DNA from: Luteibacter mycovicinus
GTDB lineage: Bacteria > Pseudomonadota > Gammaproteobacteria > Xanthomonadales > Rhodanobacteraceae
Direction of reading: 5' to 3'
DNA length: 64,000 bases
Assembly (NCBI RefSeq): GCF_000745235.1
Contig: NZ_JQNL01000001.1
Coordinates: 2,624,501-2,688,500 of the forward strand
The position numbers were made by a program, and so were the translations under genes. Below are positions 54,466-63,229 of this stretch, piece by piece; the first letter of the stretch is position 1, and every line of letters starts with the position of its first letter. Under the pieces are notes generated by a model, which had not been told where the DNA came from, made no database searches, and saw only the letters and a program-made list of their open reading frames with translations.

Positions 54466-56361
54466 GTGAAATCCACCATCCTTGCCTCCGCGCTTCTGGC
54501 CGCCCTGGCCAGCGCAGGCGCCACCGCCGTCCGCGCGGACGATGTTCCGCCGCCGAAGGACGTCGCGTTCGCCGGTACCGTCAAGCTCGCCGTCGACGCC
54601 ACCGACACCGATCACCGCATTTTCCGCGTCAAGGAATCCATCCCCGCGCAGGCCGGTCCGCTGACCCTGCTGTTCCCCGAGTGGATCCCGGGCCACCATT
54701 CGCCGACCGGCCCGATCGACCAGTTCGCTGGTCTCATCGTGACCGCCGGCGGCAAGCGCCTCGAGTGGAAGCGTGACGAGTACAACGTCTACGCCTTCCA
54801 CGTCGACGTGCCGGCCGGCGCCTCGTCGGTCGACGTCGAGTTTCAGACGCTGACCCCGCAGGACACGCGTCAGGGTCGGATCGTCATGACCCCCGACATC
54901 GTCAACGTGCAGTGGAACCAGGTCTCCCTGTATCCGGCCGGCTACCGCGCCGATCGCGTCAACGTCGAAGCGTCCGTGAAACTGCCGGCCGGTTTCCAGT
55001 TCGGCACCGCCCTCGAGCAGGCCAGCAAGAGCGGCGACACGGTGACGTTCAAGGAGATCAACTACGACGACCTCGTCGATTCGCCGATCTTCGCCGGTCG
55101 CTATTTCAAGCGAGTCGATCTCGACCCGAACGGTAAGTCGCCGGTGCACCTGAACATCGTGGCCGACAACGCGAAGGCGCTCGAGATCAAGCCCGAAGCG
55201 CTCGAGATCCACCGCAAGCTCGTCCAGCAGATGGATAAGCTCTACGGTGCGCGTCACTACAACCATTACGACTTCCTGCTGGCGCTGACCGACAAGCTCG
55301 GCGGCATCGGTCTGGAGCACCACCGTTCGTCCGAAAACAGCGCACAGCCCAACTACTTCACGGAGTGGGACAAGAGCTGGCTGGGACGCGACCTGCTCTC
55401 GCATGAGTACAACCACTCATGGGACGGCAAATACCGTCGCGGCGCCGACCTCGCCACGCCGAGCTTCAACGTGCCGATGGGCGACAGCCTGCTCTGGGTG
55501 TATGAAGGCCAGACGCAGTTCTGGGGCAACGTCGTCGCCGCACGCTCGGGCCTCGTTTCGCAGGATCAGGCGCGTGACGTGCTCGCACTCGTCGCCGCTA
55601 CGTACGACAAGGGTCGCCCGGGTCTGTCCTGGCGCACCATCGGTGACACGACCAACGATCCGACGATCGCGCAGCGTCGTCCGCTGTCGTATCGCAATTA
55701 CCAGATGAGTGAAGACTATTATTCGGGCGGCCAGATGGTCTGGCTCGACGTCGACACCAAGCTGCGCGAACTGACCAGAAACAAGCGTAGCCTCGACGAT
55801 TTCGCCAAGGCCTTCTTCGGCATGAAGGACGGTGACTGGAAGGTCAATCCGTATACCTTCGAAGACGTGGTCTCGACGCTGAACGGCATTTCGCCGTACG
55901 ACTGGGCGACTTACCTGCACGACCGCATCGACGGTCACAAGGGCGACCTGGAAGGCATCGAGCGCGGCGGCTGGAAGCTCGTCTACAACGACAAGCCGTC
56001 GGAAGCGGTCAAGGCGTTCGAAGGCCGTCGTCACTACGTCGATCTCACCTATTCGGCCGGCTTCGCCGTGTCGTCCAAGGGCGATATCTCCGACGTGCGC
56101 TGGGACGGCCCGGCCTTCAATGCCGGCCTCTCTCCGGGCATGCACATCGTCGCGGTCAACAACAAGGAATTCGATGGCGACGCGCTGAAGGAAGCCGTCA
56201 CCACCGCGAAGACCGACAAGGCGCCGATCGAGCTGCTGGTCAAGAACTTCGATGACTACAAGACCATCAAGATCGACTACCACGGCGGCCTGATGTACCC
56301 GCACCTGGAACGCGACAAGAGCAAGCCCGACTGGCTGGGCGAGCTTTACAAGACCAAGTGA
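54466..56361 (+). CDS. M61-family metallopeptidase with PDZ domain
   Basis: 631 aa. Signal peptide MKSTILASALLAALASAGATAVRA, so periplasmic. The N-terminal beta domain is followed by the zinc-binding LLSHEYNHSWDGKYR (HExxH, His at about 313 and 317) and a downstream Glu in LLWVYEGQTQFWG, the M61 glycyl aminopeptidase layout. A PDZ domain occupies about residues 530-600 (GFAVSSKGDISDVRWDGPAFNAGLSPG). It likely trims N-terminal Gly/Ala from peptides. Single gene ending in a strong terminator. Confidence 0.9.
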   Translation: MKSTILASALLAALASAGATAVRADDVPPPKDVAFAGTVKLAVDATDTDHRIFRVKESIPAQAGPLTLLFPEWIPGHHSPTGPIDQFAGLIVTAGGKRLEWKRDEYNVYAFHVDVPAGASSVDVEFQTLTPQDTRQGRIVMTPDIVNVQWNQVSLYPAGYRADRVNVEASVKLPAGFQFGTALEQASKSGDTVTFKEINYDDLVDSPIFAGRYFKRVDLDPNGKSPVHLNIVADNAKALEIKPEALEIHRKLVQQMDKLYGARHYNHYDFLLALTDKLGGIGLEHHRSSENSAQPNYFTEWDKSWLGRDLLSHEYNHSWDGKYRRGADLATPSFNVPMGDSLLWVYEGQTQFWGNVVAARSGLVSQDQARDVLALVAATYDKGRPGLSWRTIGDTTNDPTIAQRRPLSYRNYQMSEDYYSGGQMVWLDVDTKLRELTRNKRSLDDFAKAFFGMKDGDWKVNPYTFEDVVSTLNGISPYDWATYLHDRIDGHKGDLEGIERGGWKLVYNDKPSEAVKAFEGRRHYVDLTYSAGFAVSSKGDISDVRWDGPAFNAGLSPGMHIVAVNNKEFDGDALKEAVTTAKTDKAPIELLVKNFDDYKTIKIDYHGGLMYPHLERDKSKPDWLGELYKTK

Positions 56362-56370
56362 TGCACCGAA

Positions 56371-56397
56371 GGGCCCCGCAAGGGGCCCTTCTTCTTT
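56371..56397 (+). terminator. terminator of the M61 peptidase gene
   Basis: GGGCCCC-GCAA-GGGGCCC followed by TTCTTCTTT, 10 bases after the stop codon. Confidence 0.85.
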
Positions 56398-56399
56398 AC

Positions 56400-56422
56400 G
56401 TAGGAGCGCGCCCCGCGGGCGA
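56400..56422 (+). repeat. GTAGGAGCGCGC repeat
   Basis: GTAGGAGCGCGCCCCGCGGG followed by CGA, one more copy of the family at 9078-9182 and 11249-11385. Confidence 0.7.
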
Positions 56423-56454
56423 TTCCAACCCGCGACACGGCTATCATCCGGCGG

Positions 56455-57360
56455 ATGGAAGCCACCCCCACACCTCCCGGCAAAGAACTCGACCAGGCTC
56501 ACCGCCGTCGTCGCCTCTTCATGATCGTCTTCTGGGGCACGGTCTTCGGTGCGGCCGCGATCGGCAACACGATGACCGCGCGGATCGATGCGGACCGTTA
56601 CGACATCCACGTCGCCACCTGGCAGATCGCCGTCAACGAATTCAGCAGCGTCCTCGTCTCGCTGCTCATGCTGCCCTTCCTGCTGCGTGCGTGCGACCGC
56701 TGGCCGCTGCATGCGGATACGTGGCGACGCTATCTGCCGCTTTACTTTGTGGGCAGCCTCGCCTGGTGCGTGGGTCACGTCGTCGGCATGGACCTGCTCC
56801 GGCTGCTCGGCTTCACGCTCGGCGGCGCCCACTACGATCCCGGGTCGCTGGGCCTGCAGTTCGTCTACGAATATCTGAAGGACATCCGCACGTTCTTTAC
56901 GATCGTCGCCGTCGGCCACATGGTCGAGTGGTTCGGCCGACACGTCAAAGGCGAGGCCAGTCTGCTCGACATCCCGGATGAAGGGCCGCCCGTGGAGCCG
57001 GTCGACCGCCCGGAGCGCTTTCTCGTCCGCAAGCTCGGACGTGACTTCCTGGTGGCCACCGCCGATATCGAGTGGGCGCAGGCGTCGGGGAACTACGTGA
57101 ATCTGCGGGTGCGCGGTCGCGACTACCCGCTGCGGACGACCCTGGCCGCGCTGGAGGCCAAGCTCGACCCCGCCGTCTTCGTCCGCGCGCATCGGAGCTA
57201 CGTGGTGCAACTGGCTCAGGTCACCTCGATCGAGCCGCTGGACGCGGGCGAAGCCCGCCTGCACATGGCCGACGGCACGGTTCTGCCGTGCAGCCGACGT
57301 TACAGGGAAAGCCTTCGCGCCACGGCGGCCGGCGCTGAGCCCCTGGCGGCCAGGGCCTGA
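56455..57360 (+). CDS. membrane-bound LytTR-family transcriptional regulator
   Basis: 301 aa. About four hydrophobic segments in residues 20-160 (LFMIVFWGTVFGAAAIGNTM, SSVLVSLLMLPFLLRAC, YLPLYFVGSLAWCVGHVVG and one near FFTIVAVGHMVEW) precede a linker and a C-terminal LytTR DNA-binding domain (about 190-290: FLVRKLGRDFLVATADIEWA, GNYVNLRVRGRDYPLR, FVRAHRSYVVQLAQV). A one-component sensor that would bind DNA from the membrane. No receiver domain, and no histidine kinase next to it. Confidence 0.85.
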   Translation: MEATPTPPGKELDQAHRRRRLFMIVFWGTVFGAAAIGNTMTARIDADRYDIHVATWQIAVNEFSSVLVSLLMLPFLLRACDRWPLHADTWRRYLPLYFVGSLAWCVGHVVGMDLLRLLGFTLGGAHYDPGSLGLQFVYEYLKDIRTFFTIVAVGHMVEWFGRHVKGEASLLDIPDEGPPVEPVDRPERFLVRKLGRDFLVATADIEWAQASGNYVNLRVRGRDYPLRTTLAALEAKLDPAVFVRAHRSYVVQLAQVTSIEPLDAGEARLHMADGTVLPCSRRYRESLRATAAGAEPLAARA

Positions 57361-57415
57361 CACTGAGGCTAGGCCGCCCCGGGGATTCCCGCTACAATGC
57401 CCGACCGCAGCATCA

Positions 57416-57492
57416 GCGCCTGTAGCTCAGCCGGATAGAGTAGTGGCTTCCGAAGCCATTGGTCGGGGGTTCGAATCCCTCCAGGCGCACCA
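57416..57492 (+). tRNA. tRNA-Arg (CCG)
   Basis: 77 bases including the encoded CCA. The acceptor stem GCGCCTG/CAGGCGC, the D-arm GCTCAGCCGGATAGAGT, the anticodon loop TTCCGAA (anticodon 57450-57452, reads CGG) and the T-arm GGGGGTTCGAATCCC all fit. A TACAAT (57393-57398) in a GC-rich context is its likely -10 element. Confidence 0.97.
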
Positions 57493-57545
57493 TTCAGAAA
57501 AGACGGACGGTTTCCCGTCCGCCTCTCCGCAGAACCTCTCCCGAG

Positions 57546-60500
57546 TCAGTGCGAAACCGCGGCGATCTGCGCCCTGGCGGCGTGCGCGGCGATGGGGTTG
57601 GCCACGCCCTGCAAACGGTTCATCTGCACCTTGTAGCCGGTTGGCACCACGTAAGGCGTGCCCGCCCCGTCGGCGACCTGCTGTGAGATGAAGCCGCCGC
57701 CGGTGCCCTGCCAGACATACGCCGTTCTCTTGGCGTTGGTCCAGAACACGTCCGCCAGACCGTCACCGTCGAAGTCCTCGATGGTGGCGACGCTGTAACC
57801 CGCCGGGCCCGCCGTGGTCTTGCGGCCCGTCACCGTCGTGCCGTCCATCAGCCACCAGCCGATGTTGCCGGTCGCGGCGTTGAACCAGATCAGGTCGGTC
57901 CTGCCGGTGCCGGCGATCTCGCCCGCGCCGATCAGGTCGAAGCCGTTCGGTGACGCGTCCGGTGCATCGGTCTTGGTGAAGCGGTCCTTGCCGGTGTTGA
58001 CCCAGTACTTCACCGCGCGGCTGGCGCTGGTCCAGACGATATCGATTACGCCGTCGCCATTGAGATCGGCCAGATGCGGGGTGAAGCCGGCCGGAGCGGG
58101 TACCGTGCGGTCGACGGCCTGCGTGCAGTCCAGATCGTTCAGACGGCCAAACAGGAGGCCACCGCTGCACTTGATCGTCCAGAACGACAGCTGGCTGGTG
58201 CTGGCGTTGAACCAGATCTGCTGCGGCGTGCCCGCGTCATCCACATCGCCCGCGCCGACCAGCGTCCAGCCGGCCGGGTACGGAAAGCGGAACGCCTCCC
58301 AGCCATAGCTGTAGATCGCGAGGTTCATGGTGTGCGTGGTCGGGTTATCGCTTTCCATCACCGTCTGTCCGGCGAGCGTGCCGCCGAAGATGTCGTACGG
58401 AATGGCCTTGATCTGGTCGCCGGCCTGGAAACCGTCGACGATCGTGTCGCCGCCATCGCGGCTGCCCGGGAACCATGTGTCGGTGCTGAGCACCGTGCTG
58501 CCGTTCATACGGACAAACGTGGCGTTGCCGGTCTTCGGACCGACCAGCAGCAAGGTGCTCTTGCCGTCGAGGATCGCGTTGAGACCGACGCCGGGGTTGC
58601 CGCTGTCGTCGCGGCCGGCCAGATCCCATGTGCGCGAGATCGTCTTGCCGCGTGCCGACCGGGCGGCCACGGCGTTGGCGAGATGGGTCACGTCGATCGA
58701 GCCCAGGCCTGTCGCATAGTCGTAGCCCTTGCCGGCCTTCCATGCGGTGACGAGGGATGCACGACCGCCATCGCTGACGATGCCGTACGACTGTCCGCTC
58801 TTCACGTAGCAGTCGCCGGTGCCGGCGAAGCAAGGCACGTCGATATCCCCCGTGGCGACGTCGTGGAACACACACGTGGCGTCCGTGGCGGCGCACCCGG
58901 TGCCGGGCGAAGCGATGGTGCCGTACTGGCTGCGGGCCAGGCTGTACAGCGTTGGCGCGACGTTACCCAGGCGAGCCGCGCTGGACTGGTTCACCAGGGC
59001 CTGCACGCCGGCCATCGCGGGCGCCGCGAACGATGTGCCGCCCGCGCTGTTGTAGATCGAGTCCGTGGGGCTGAGGTAATTACAGGGCGTACCGCCTTCG
59101 TCGGCGTCCGACATGCAGAAGATCAGCGCGTGACCGTAAATGCCGTTGGCCGCGAACAGCGAGACGTCCGGTGTGGCACGGGTGACGTTCTGATCCATGC
59201 CGGCCAGACCCTGCTGCCAGGTGGGCTGACTCCAGTAGTAGCTTGGTCCGCCGCTTCCGCCCGCCGTGTTGAGGAAGTCGAGCCCGGCGGATGAGTTGCA
59301 GGCCGTGTTGGGGTCGCTGTATCCCAGGATCGTATCCAGCTGCGCGCTGGCGCAGGAGTCGTTCCAGGTTTGCTCCGGGATATAGCCGATGGCGCTGGCG
59401 CCGAGTTCGCCGTTACCGGGCAGCCAGTACTTGCTGGTCCGCTTGTAGTCGTTGAAGTCGGTACCGCCGACGGCCACGTTATACGGCGTGCTGCCCAGGC
59501 CGTTGACGGCTAGGCCGAAGCTGGAAGCCGACTGTCCCTGGTCGCAACCCGCGGATCCGGAGTCACCGGTCGAGACGAACACCGAAACGCCTTCGGCCGC
59601 GGCGGTCGCCCACAGCGCGCTGGCCTCGTCGATGTCACCCACCGCCGCGCTGACGAGTTCGCACTCGCCGTAGCTGAGGCTGAGGATCGGTGGTGGGGCG
59701 GCTTGCTCAAGCAGGTTCTGCGCGGCGAGAAACGCACCGAAGTCCGCGCCGGTGTCCTGGCACGAGGCGAGCGTGATGTCGGCATCGGGTGCGGCGGCGC
59801 CGGCCCATTCCGCGTCGAGCGCGGCCTCACCTTCATCGCCGTTGGTACCGGGATTCACGCAGCTGGTGTCGCCGGTGAAAGCTGCGGGATGAACCTGGGT
59901 GAAGACACCTTTGGCATCCGTCGGGAGGAATACCTGGCGGAAGGTCTTGATGTCGGCATCGAGAACGTTGGTTCTTTCCAGCACGGCCACAGTCTGTCCG
60001 GCGCCGCGCACGGGGCTCGCCTGATTCCACAACGGATTGACGTTGTAGATCGTCGCGAAATCCGCGGGTACCAGATCGAAGAACGTCTCTCCCTGATAAA
60101 CGAAGTTGAAGTCGCCGGAGGGCGCGCCGGCGGCGATCCATGCCCCTTGCTTGTCGCGCTTCACCGGCCGTACGTTCTTCACCTGCGGCTCCGGGAAGAA
60201 GTCGGTCAGGGATGCGACGCCACGGACCACCGGTATCAGTGCGGTCGGCAGCTTCTGTTCGGCGGCGTTGGCGAAGTGCGTTTTTCCGTTCGCACTGAAA
60301 CGGTGCAGCGAGGTACCGAAGGCCTGCTGCACGGCGCCGACCGAGCCGGTGAAACGAATCAGCATGCCGTCGGCGGAGATGGTCTTCACGCCGAGACCCT
60401 GGCTGCTCAGCCACGTCTTTACCGCGGCAATGTCCTGCCTGCTCGGACCGAACCGTTCGCCCACCTGGCGCGCGGTCAGCCACTGGTGGAAGTTGGGCGA

Positions 60501-60812
60501 CGAGGGGTTATCCAGCGACGCGAGGTAGGCATCGAACTGCTTCTGCTGTTCCGCGCTGCGCTTCAGTACCAGGGTCATCGAAGGGATGACCTCGGCGGTG
60601 CCCATCGGCCCCGCGTCGACACTGGTATGGACTCTCGCCGGGATGCTTCCCGGCAGCGTGGTCATCTGGTGGCTGTCGACCGTTCTGGTGATCAGCGGTG
60701 TCGCCGTGGTGCTGCCCGCGGTGTCGACGGAAGCGTGTGCCTCGCACGCGCCGCCGGTGGCGATGAGCATCGCCGCGCCGGCCAGCCAAGGCCTGGAAAG
60801 AATTGCTGACAT
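57546..60812 (-). CDS. S53-family (sedolisin) peptidase with FG-GAP repeats
   Basis: 1088 aa from the ATG at 60812, with a signal region (AGAAMLIATGGACEAHA). An activation prodomain (about 75-240; FDAYLASLDNPSSPNFHQWL) is followed by the catalytic domain: DEGEAALDAEWAGAAAPDAD (Glu and Asp), and GGTSFAAPAMAGVQALVNQ with the nucleophile Ser at about 594. The last ~350 residues are FG-GAP/VCBS-like repeats (LADLNGDGVIDIVWTS, DFDGDGLADVFWTN), probably Ca-binding propellers for substrate or surface binding. A secreted acid-active serine peptidase. Confidence 0.9.
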   Translation of the reverse strand: MSAILSRPWLAGAAMLIATGGACEAHASVDTAGSTTATPLITRTVDSHQMTTLPGSIPARVHTSVDAGPMGTAEVIPSMTLVLKRSAEQQKQFDAYLASLDNPSSPNFHQWLTARQVGERFGPSRQDIAAVKTWLSSQGLGVKTISADGMLIRFTGSVGAVQQAFGTSLHRFSANGKTHFANAAEQKLPTALIPVVRGVASLTDFFPEPQVKNVRPVKRDKQGAWIAAGAPSGDFNFVYQGETFFDLVPADFATIYNVNPLWNQASPVRGAGQTVAVLERTNVLDADIKTFRQVFLPTDAKGVFTQVHPAAFTGDTSCVNPGTNGDEGEAALDAEWAGAAAPDADITLASCQDTGADFGAFLAAQNLLEQAAPPPILSLSYGECELVSAAVGDIDEASALWATAAAEGVSVFVSTGDSGSAGCDQGQSASSFGLAVNGLGSTPYNVAVGGTDFNDYKRTSKYWLPGNGELGASAIGYIPEQTWNDSCASAQLDTILGYSDPNTACNSSAGLDFLNTAGGSGGPSYYWSQPTWQQGLAGMDQNVTRATPDVSLFAANGIYGHALIFCMSDADEGGTPCNYLSPTDSIYNSAGGTSFAAPAMAGVQALVNQSSAARLGNVAPTLYSLARSQYGTIASPGTGCAATDATCVFHDVATGDIDVPCFAGTGDCYVKSGQSYGIVSDGGRASLVTAWKAGKGYDYATGLGSIDVTHLANAVAARSARGKTISRTWDLAGRDDSGNPGVGLNAILDGKSTLLLVGPKTGNATFVRMNGSTVLSTDTWFPGSRDGGDTIVDGFQAGDQIKAIPYDIFGGTLAGQTVMESDNPTTHTMNLAIYSYGWEAFRFPYPAGWTLVGAGDVDDAGTPQQIWFNASTSQLSFWTIKCSGGLLFGRLNDLDCTQAVDRTVPAPAGFTPHLADLNGDGVIDIVWTSASRAVKYWVNTGKDRFTKTDAPDASPNGFDLIGAGEIAGTGRTDLIWFNAATGNIGWWLMDGTTVTGRKTTAGPAGYSVATIEDFDGDGLADVFWTNAKRTAYVWQGTGGGFISQQVADGAGTPYVVPTGYKVQMNRLQGVANPIAAHAARAQIAAVSH

Positions 60813-60985
60813 AGTACCCCCGAAGGAAAGAGCCCGTAACGCCGTGACGTCGCTCGTGCCCAGCCCGGAGGACTGCCCCTCGGCACGCTGTCCCACCATA
60901 GCTTTACATTCCCGGCAAAGTCACACACGCTCGACTGGCACGTTTCTCACCGAATTCTCACCGTCGGTTGCCTGGGAGCCGCACG

Positions 60986-62428
60986 ATGATGTCCCGTATC
61001 CGTCAGTGGCTCGCCGACACGCCGATCCGTGATCCGGTCGACCGGCGCAATGCCACCTTCATGCAGCTGTTGCTGATTTTCGAAGGTGTCCGGATACCGG
61101 TGACCAAGCTCTATCTGTTCGGCCTTCACTGGTCGTATCTGCAGGATCGTTTCTACGGCAAGGCACGCATCGGCGCGCCTGCCGCCATGGCGATAGATAT
61201 CGGTACCGACCTGGCGATGACCGTGTCGGCGTGGCTGGGTCTTTGCCTCATCCGTCGCGGTCGTTTTTCGCAGGCCGTCGCACAATTCGTGGCGACGATG
61301 CTTGCGTGCGGCGCGGTGGCCTATGCCGCCTTCGGTTATCGCGCGACCGACGGCAACCTGACGCTGATGATGATTCTGGCGCTGAGCGGTCTGATGCTGG
61401 GCCGAAGGGCGCTGTGGATCACTTACGGCGTCGAAGCGCTCATTCTCGTGATGAGCGTGGATCCGCTGAAGGCACCGGCGGCCAGCCATCTTCCCGGGAT
61501 GATGATGGCCCTCTACGACGTCCTGCCCCTGCGCGCTCTGACCAGCTACCTGCTCATCGCCCTGATCGTGGATCGCAGTATCCATGCCTTGCGCGACAGC
61601 CTGATCGAATCGGAACACCGGCGCCTGCAACTGGTCCGCGAGATCGCCGAGCGTGAACGTACGCAGGAGCAACTGCTGCACGCGCAGAAGATGGACGCGG
61701 TGGGCAAGCTTGCCAGCGGCGTGGCGCACGACGTCAACAACGTCTTCGACATCATCCTGGGGTTTTCCACGGAGCGGGACCGCCTGCCGGAAAGCGACGA
61801 TCTGCCCCCGGGCGACATGCGGACCATCGCGGATGCGCTCGAAGGGATCGAACTGGCCGCCCGCCGTGGCACCGCGGTGTGTCGCAAGCTGCTCAACTTC
61901 AGCCGCCGCGATGTGGCATTCACGGAAGAGTTCGACGTGGTCGCGGCATTGCGCGAGCTGCATCCGCTGCTGCGGCAGTCGCTCTCCTCGCACAACGAGT
62001 TGAGGCTGCGGTTGCCCGATGCGCCTCGACTGATCCGTTTCGATCGCAGCCAGTTCGAGCTGGCCATCATCAATCTGGTGACGAACGCGCGAGACGCCAT
62101 GCCGGATGGGGGGTGTTGCACAATCGCCATCGAGGATGGCGCGGAGCACACGGTGCTGTCGGTGAGCGACACCGGGATGGGCATGGCGGAGTCGATACGC
62201 ACGCAGGTGTTCGAACCCTTCTTCACGACCAAGCCGGCGGGGCGCGGTACGGGTCTCGGACTCAGCGTGGTGCAGGGGCTCGTAGTACAGGCCGGTGGAT
62301 GGACCGCGGTCGAGAGCACGCCGGGGCAGGGCACGACGATCCGGCTGTCCTTACCGCGGGCGGGCGTCTCGGCCGTGGAATCAGGCTTGCAGAATGTATC
62401 CGGTCCCATGTACCGCGTTGAGGGGTAA
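60986..62428 (+). CDS. membrane sensor histidine kinase
   Basis: 480 aa from the ATG at 60986, with GGGAG upstream (a TTG at 60968 is unlikely). Several hydrophobic helices in residues 20-210 form a membrane sensor part. A coiled segment leads to the phosphoacceptor SGVAHDVNN (His about 248), and the ATPase core has LAIINLVTNARDAM (N box), VSDTGMGM (G1), FFTTKPAGRGTGLGLSVV (F and G2). NtrB-like kinase type without a receiver domain. Its 3' end overlaps the convergent response regulator by 48 bases. Confidence 0.9.
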   Translation: MMSRIRQWLADTPIRDPVDRRNATFMQLLLIFEGVRIPVTKLYLFGLHWSYLQDRFYGKARIGAPAAMAIDIGTDLAMTVSAWLGLCLIRRGRFSQAVAQFVATMLACGAVAYAAFGYRATDGNLTLMMILALSGLMLGRRALWITYGVEALILVMSVDPLKAPAASHLPGMMMALYDVLPLRALTSYLLIALIVDRSIHALRDSLIESEHRRLQLVREIAERERTQEQLLHAQKMDAVGKLASGVAHDVNNVFDIILGFSTERDRLPESDDLPPGDMRTIADALEGIELAARRGTAVCRKLLNFSRRDVAFTEEFDVVAALRELHPLLRQSLSSHNELRLRLPDAPRLIRFDRSQFELAIINLVTNARDAMPDGGCCTIAIEDGAEHTVLSVSDTGMGMAESIRTQVFEPFFTTKPAGRGTGLGLSVVQGLVVQAGGWTAVESTPGQGTTIRLSLPRAGVSAVESGLQNVSGPMYRVEG

Positions 62429-63091
62429 CGGCTCGCCGATGGCGGCCAGCACCTTGCGGCGCAAACGATGGACCATCGAGTCCAGCCGGTGCGGGTCGAA
62501 GGCGTGGACGTCATCGGTCAGGGCGGCGATCAGCGCCTCACGCGGCACCACCTCATCGGCGTGTTGAAGCATCGCTTCCAGCAGCTTGCGCTCGTTTTTG
62601 CTGAGCATCACGCGCGCACCGGAAGGCGAGAGCAGAAACCATTCGTCCGGACTGAGCGCCCATCGTTCGTGGGTTCGTGGCGAGGGATGCAGACGTCGAG
62701 CGACGCTGTACAACGTGGCCACAAGCACGTCGATCTCTACGGGTTTGGACAGGTAGGCGTCGGCCCCTTCGAACAGGCCTCGCACGCGATCCACGTTATC
62801 GCCCCGGCCGGTGAGGATGACGATGCCCGCAGCCGGTATCGCCGCGCGCAACCGTCGTGCGACCTCGAACCCGTCGCCGTCCGGCAAGCCGATATCGAGC
62901 AGGAAGATATCCGGTACGTTTCGCCGTATCGCCTCATCCAGCGCTGCCGCGCTGGCGCAAGCCGTGACCTCGAACCCAAACTGCGCGAGTTTCGGCGTCA
63001 GTACGCGTTCGCGCAGCAGGTCGTCGTCTTCCAGCATGGCCAGCCGCAGCGCATGCGCACGCGCATTCGGCACCGGGTTGAATGTCGTCAC
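62381..63091 (-). CDS. OmpR-type response regulator
   Basis: 236 aa from the GTG at 63091 with AGGTC upstream; the longer frame to 63220 lacks a good start. Receiver domain: LEDDD (acid pocket), phospho-Asp about 66 in DIFLLDIGLPDGDG, ILTGRGD (Thr) and YLSKPVEI (Lys). Winged-helix DNA-binding domain: LSKNERKLLEAML, VVPREALIAAL, DSMVHRLRRKV and HGTGYILQA. Probably the partner of the kinase at 60986, which is encoded tail to tail with it. Confidence 0.85.
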   Translation of the reverse strand: MTTFNPVPNARAHALRLAMLEDDDLLRERVLTPKLAQFGFEVTACASAAALDEAIRRNVPDIFLLDIGLPDGDGFEVARRLRAAIPAAGIVILTGRGDNVDRVRGLFEGADAYLSKPVEIDVLVATLYSVARRLHPSPRTHERWALSPDEWFLLSPSGARVMLSKNERKLLEAMLQHADEVVPREALIAALTDDVHAFDPHRLDSMVHRLRRKVLAAIGEPLPLNAVHGTGYILQA

Positions 63092-63229
63092 GCAAAGACC
63101 TCGTAGCCACCAGGGCCCATGGGCGGCCCTCACCGAGATTGCCCGCCCGGCGGGGCTAAATCCAGCGACGCCGTCGCACGTTCGTACATGGGGCGGATCG
63201 CAGGAATCTGCGACCCGCACCGCGATCGC

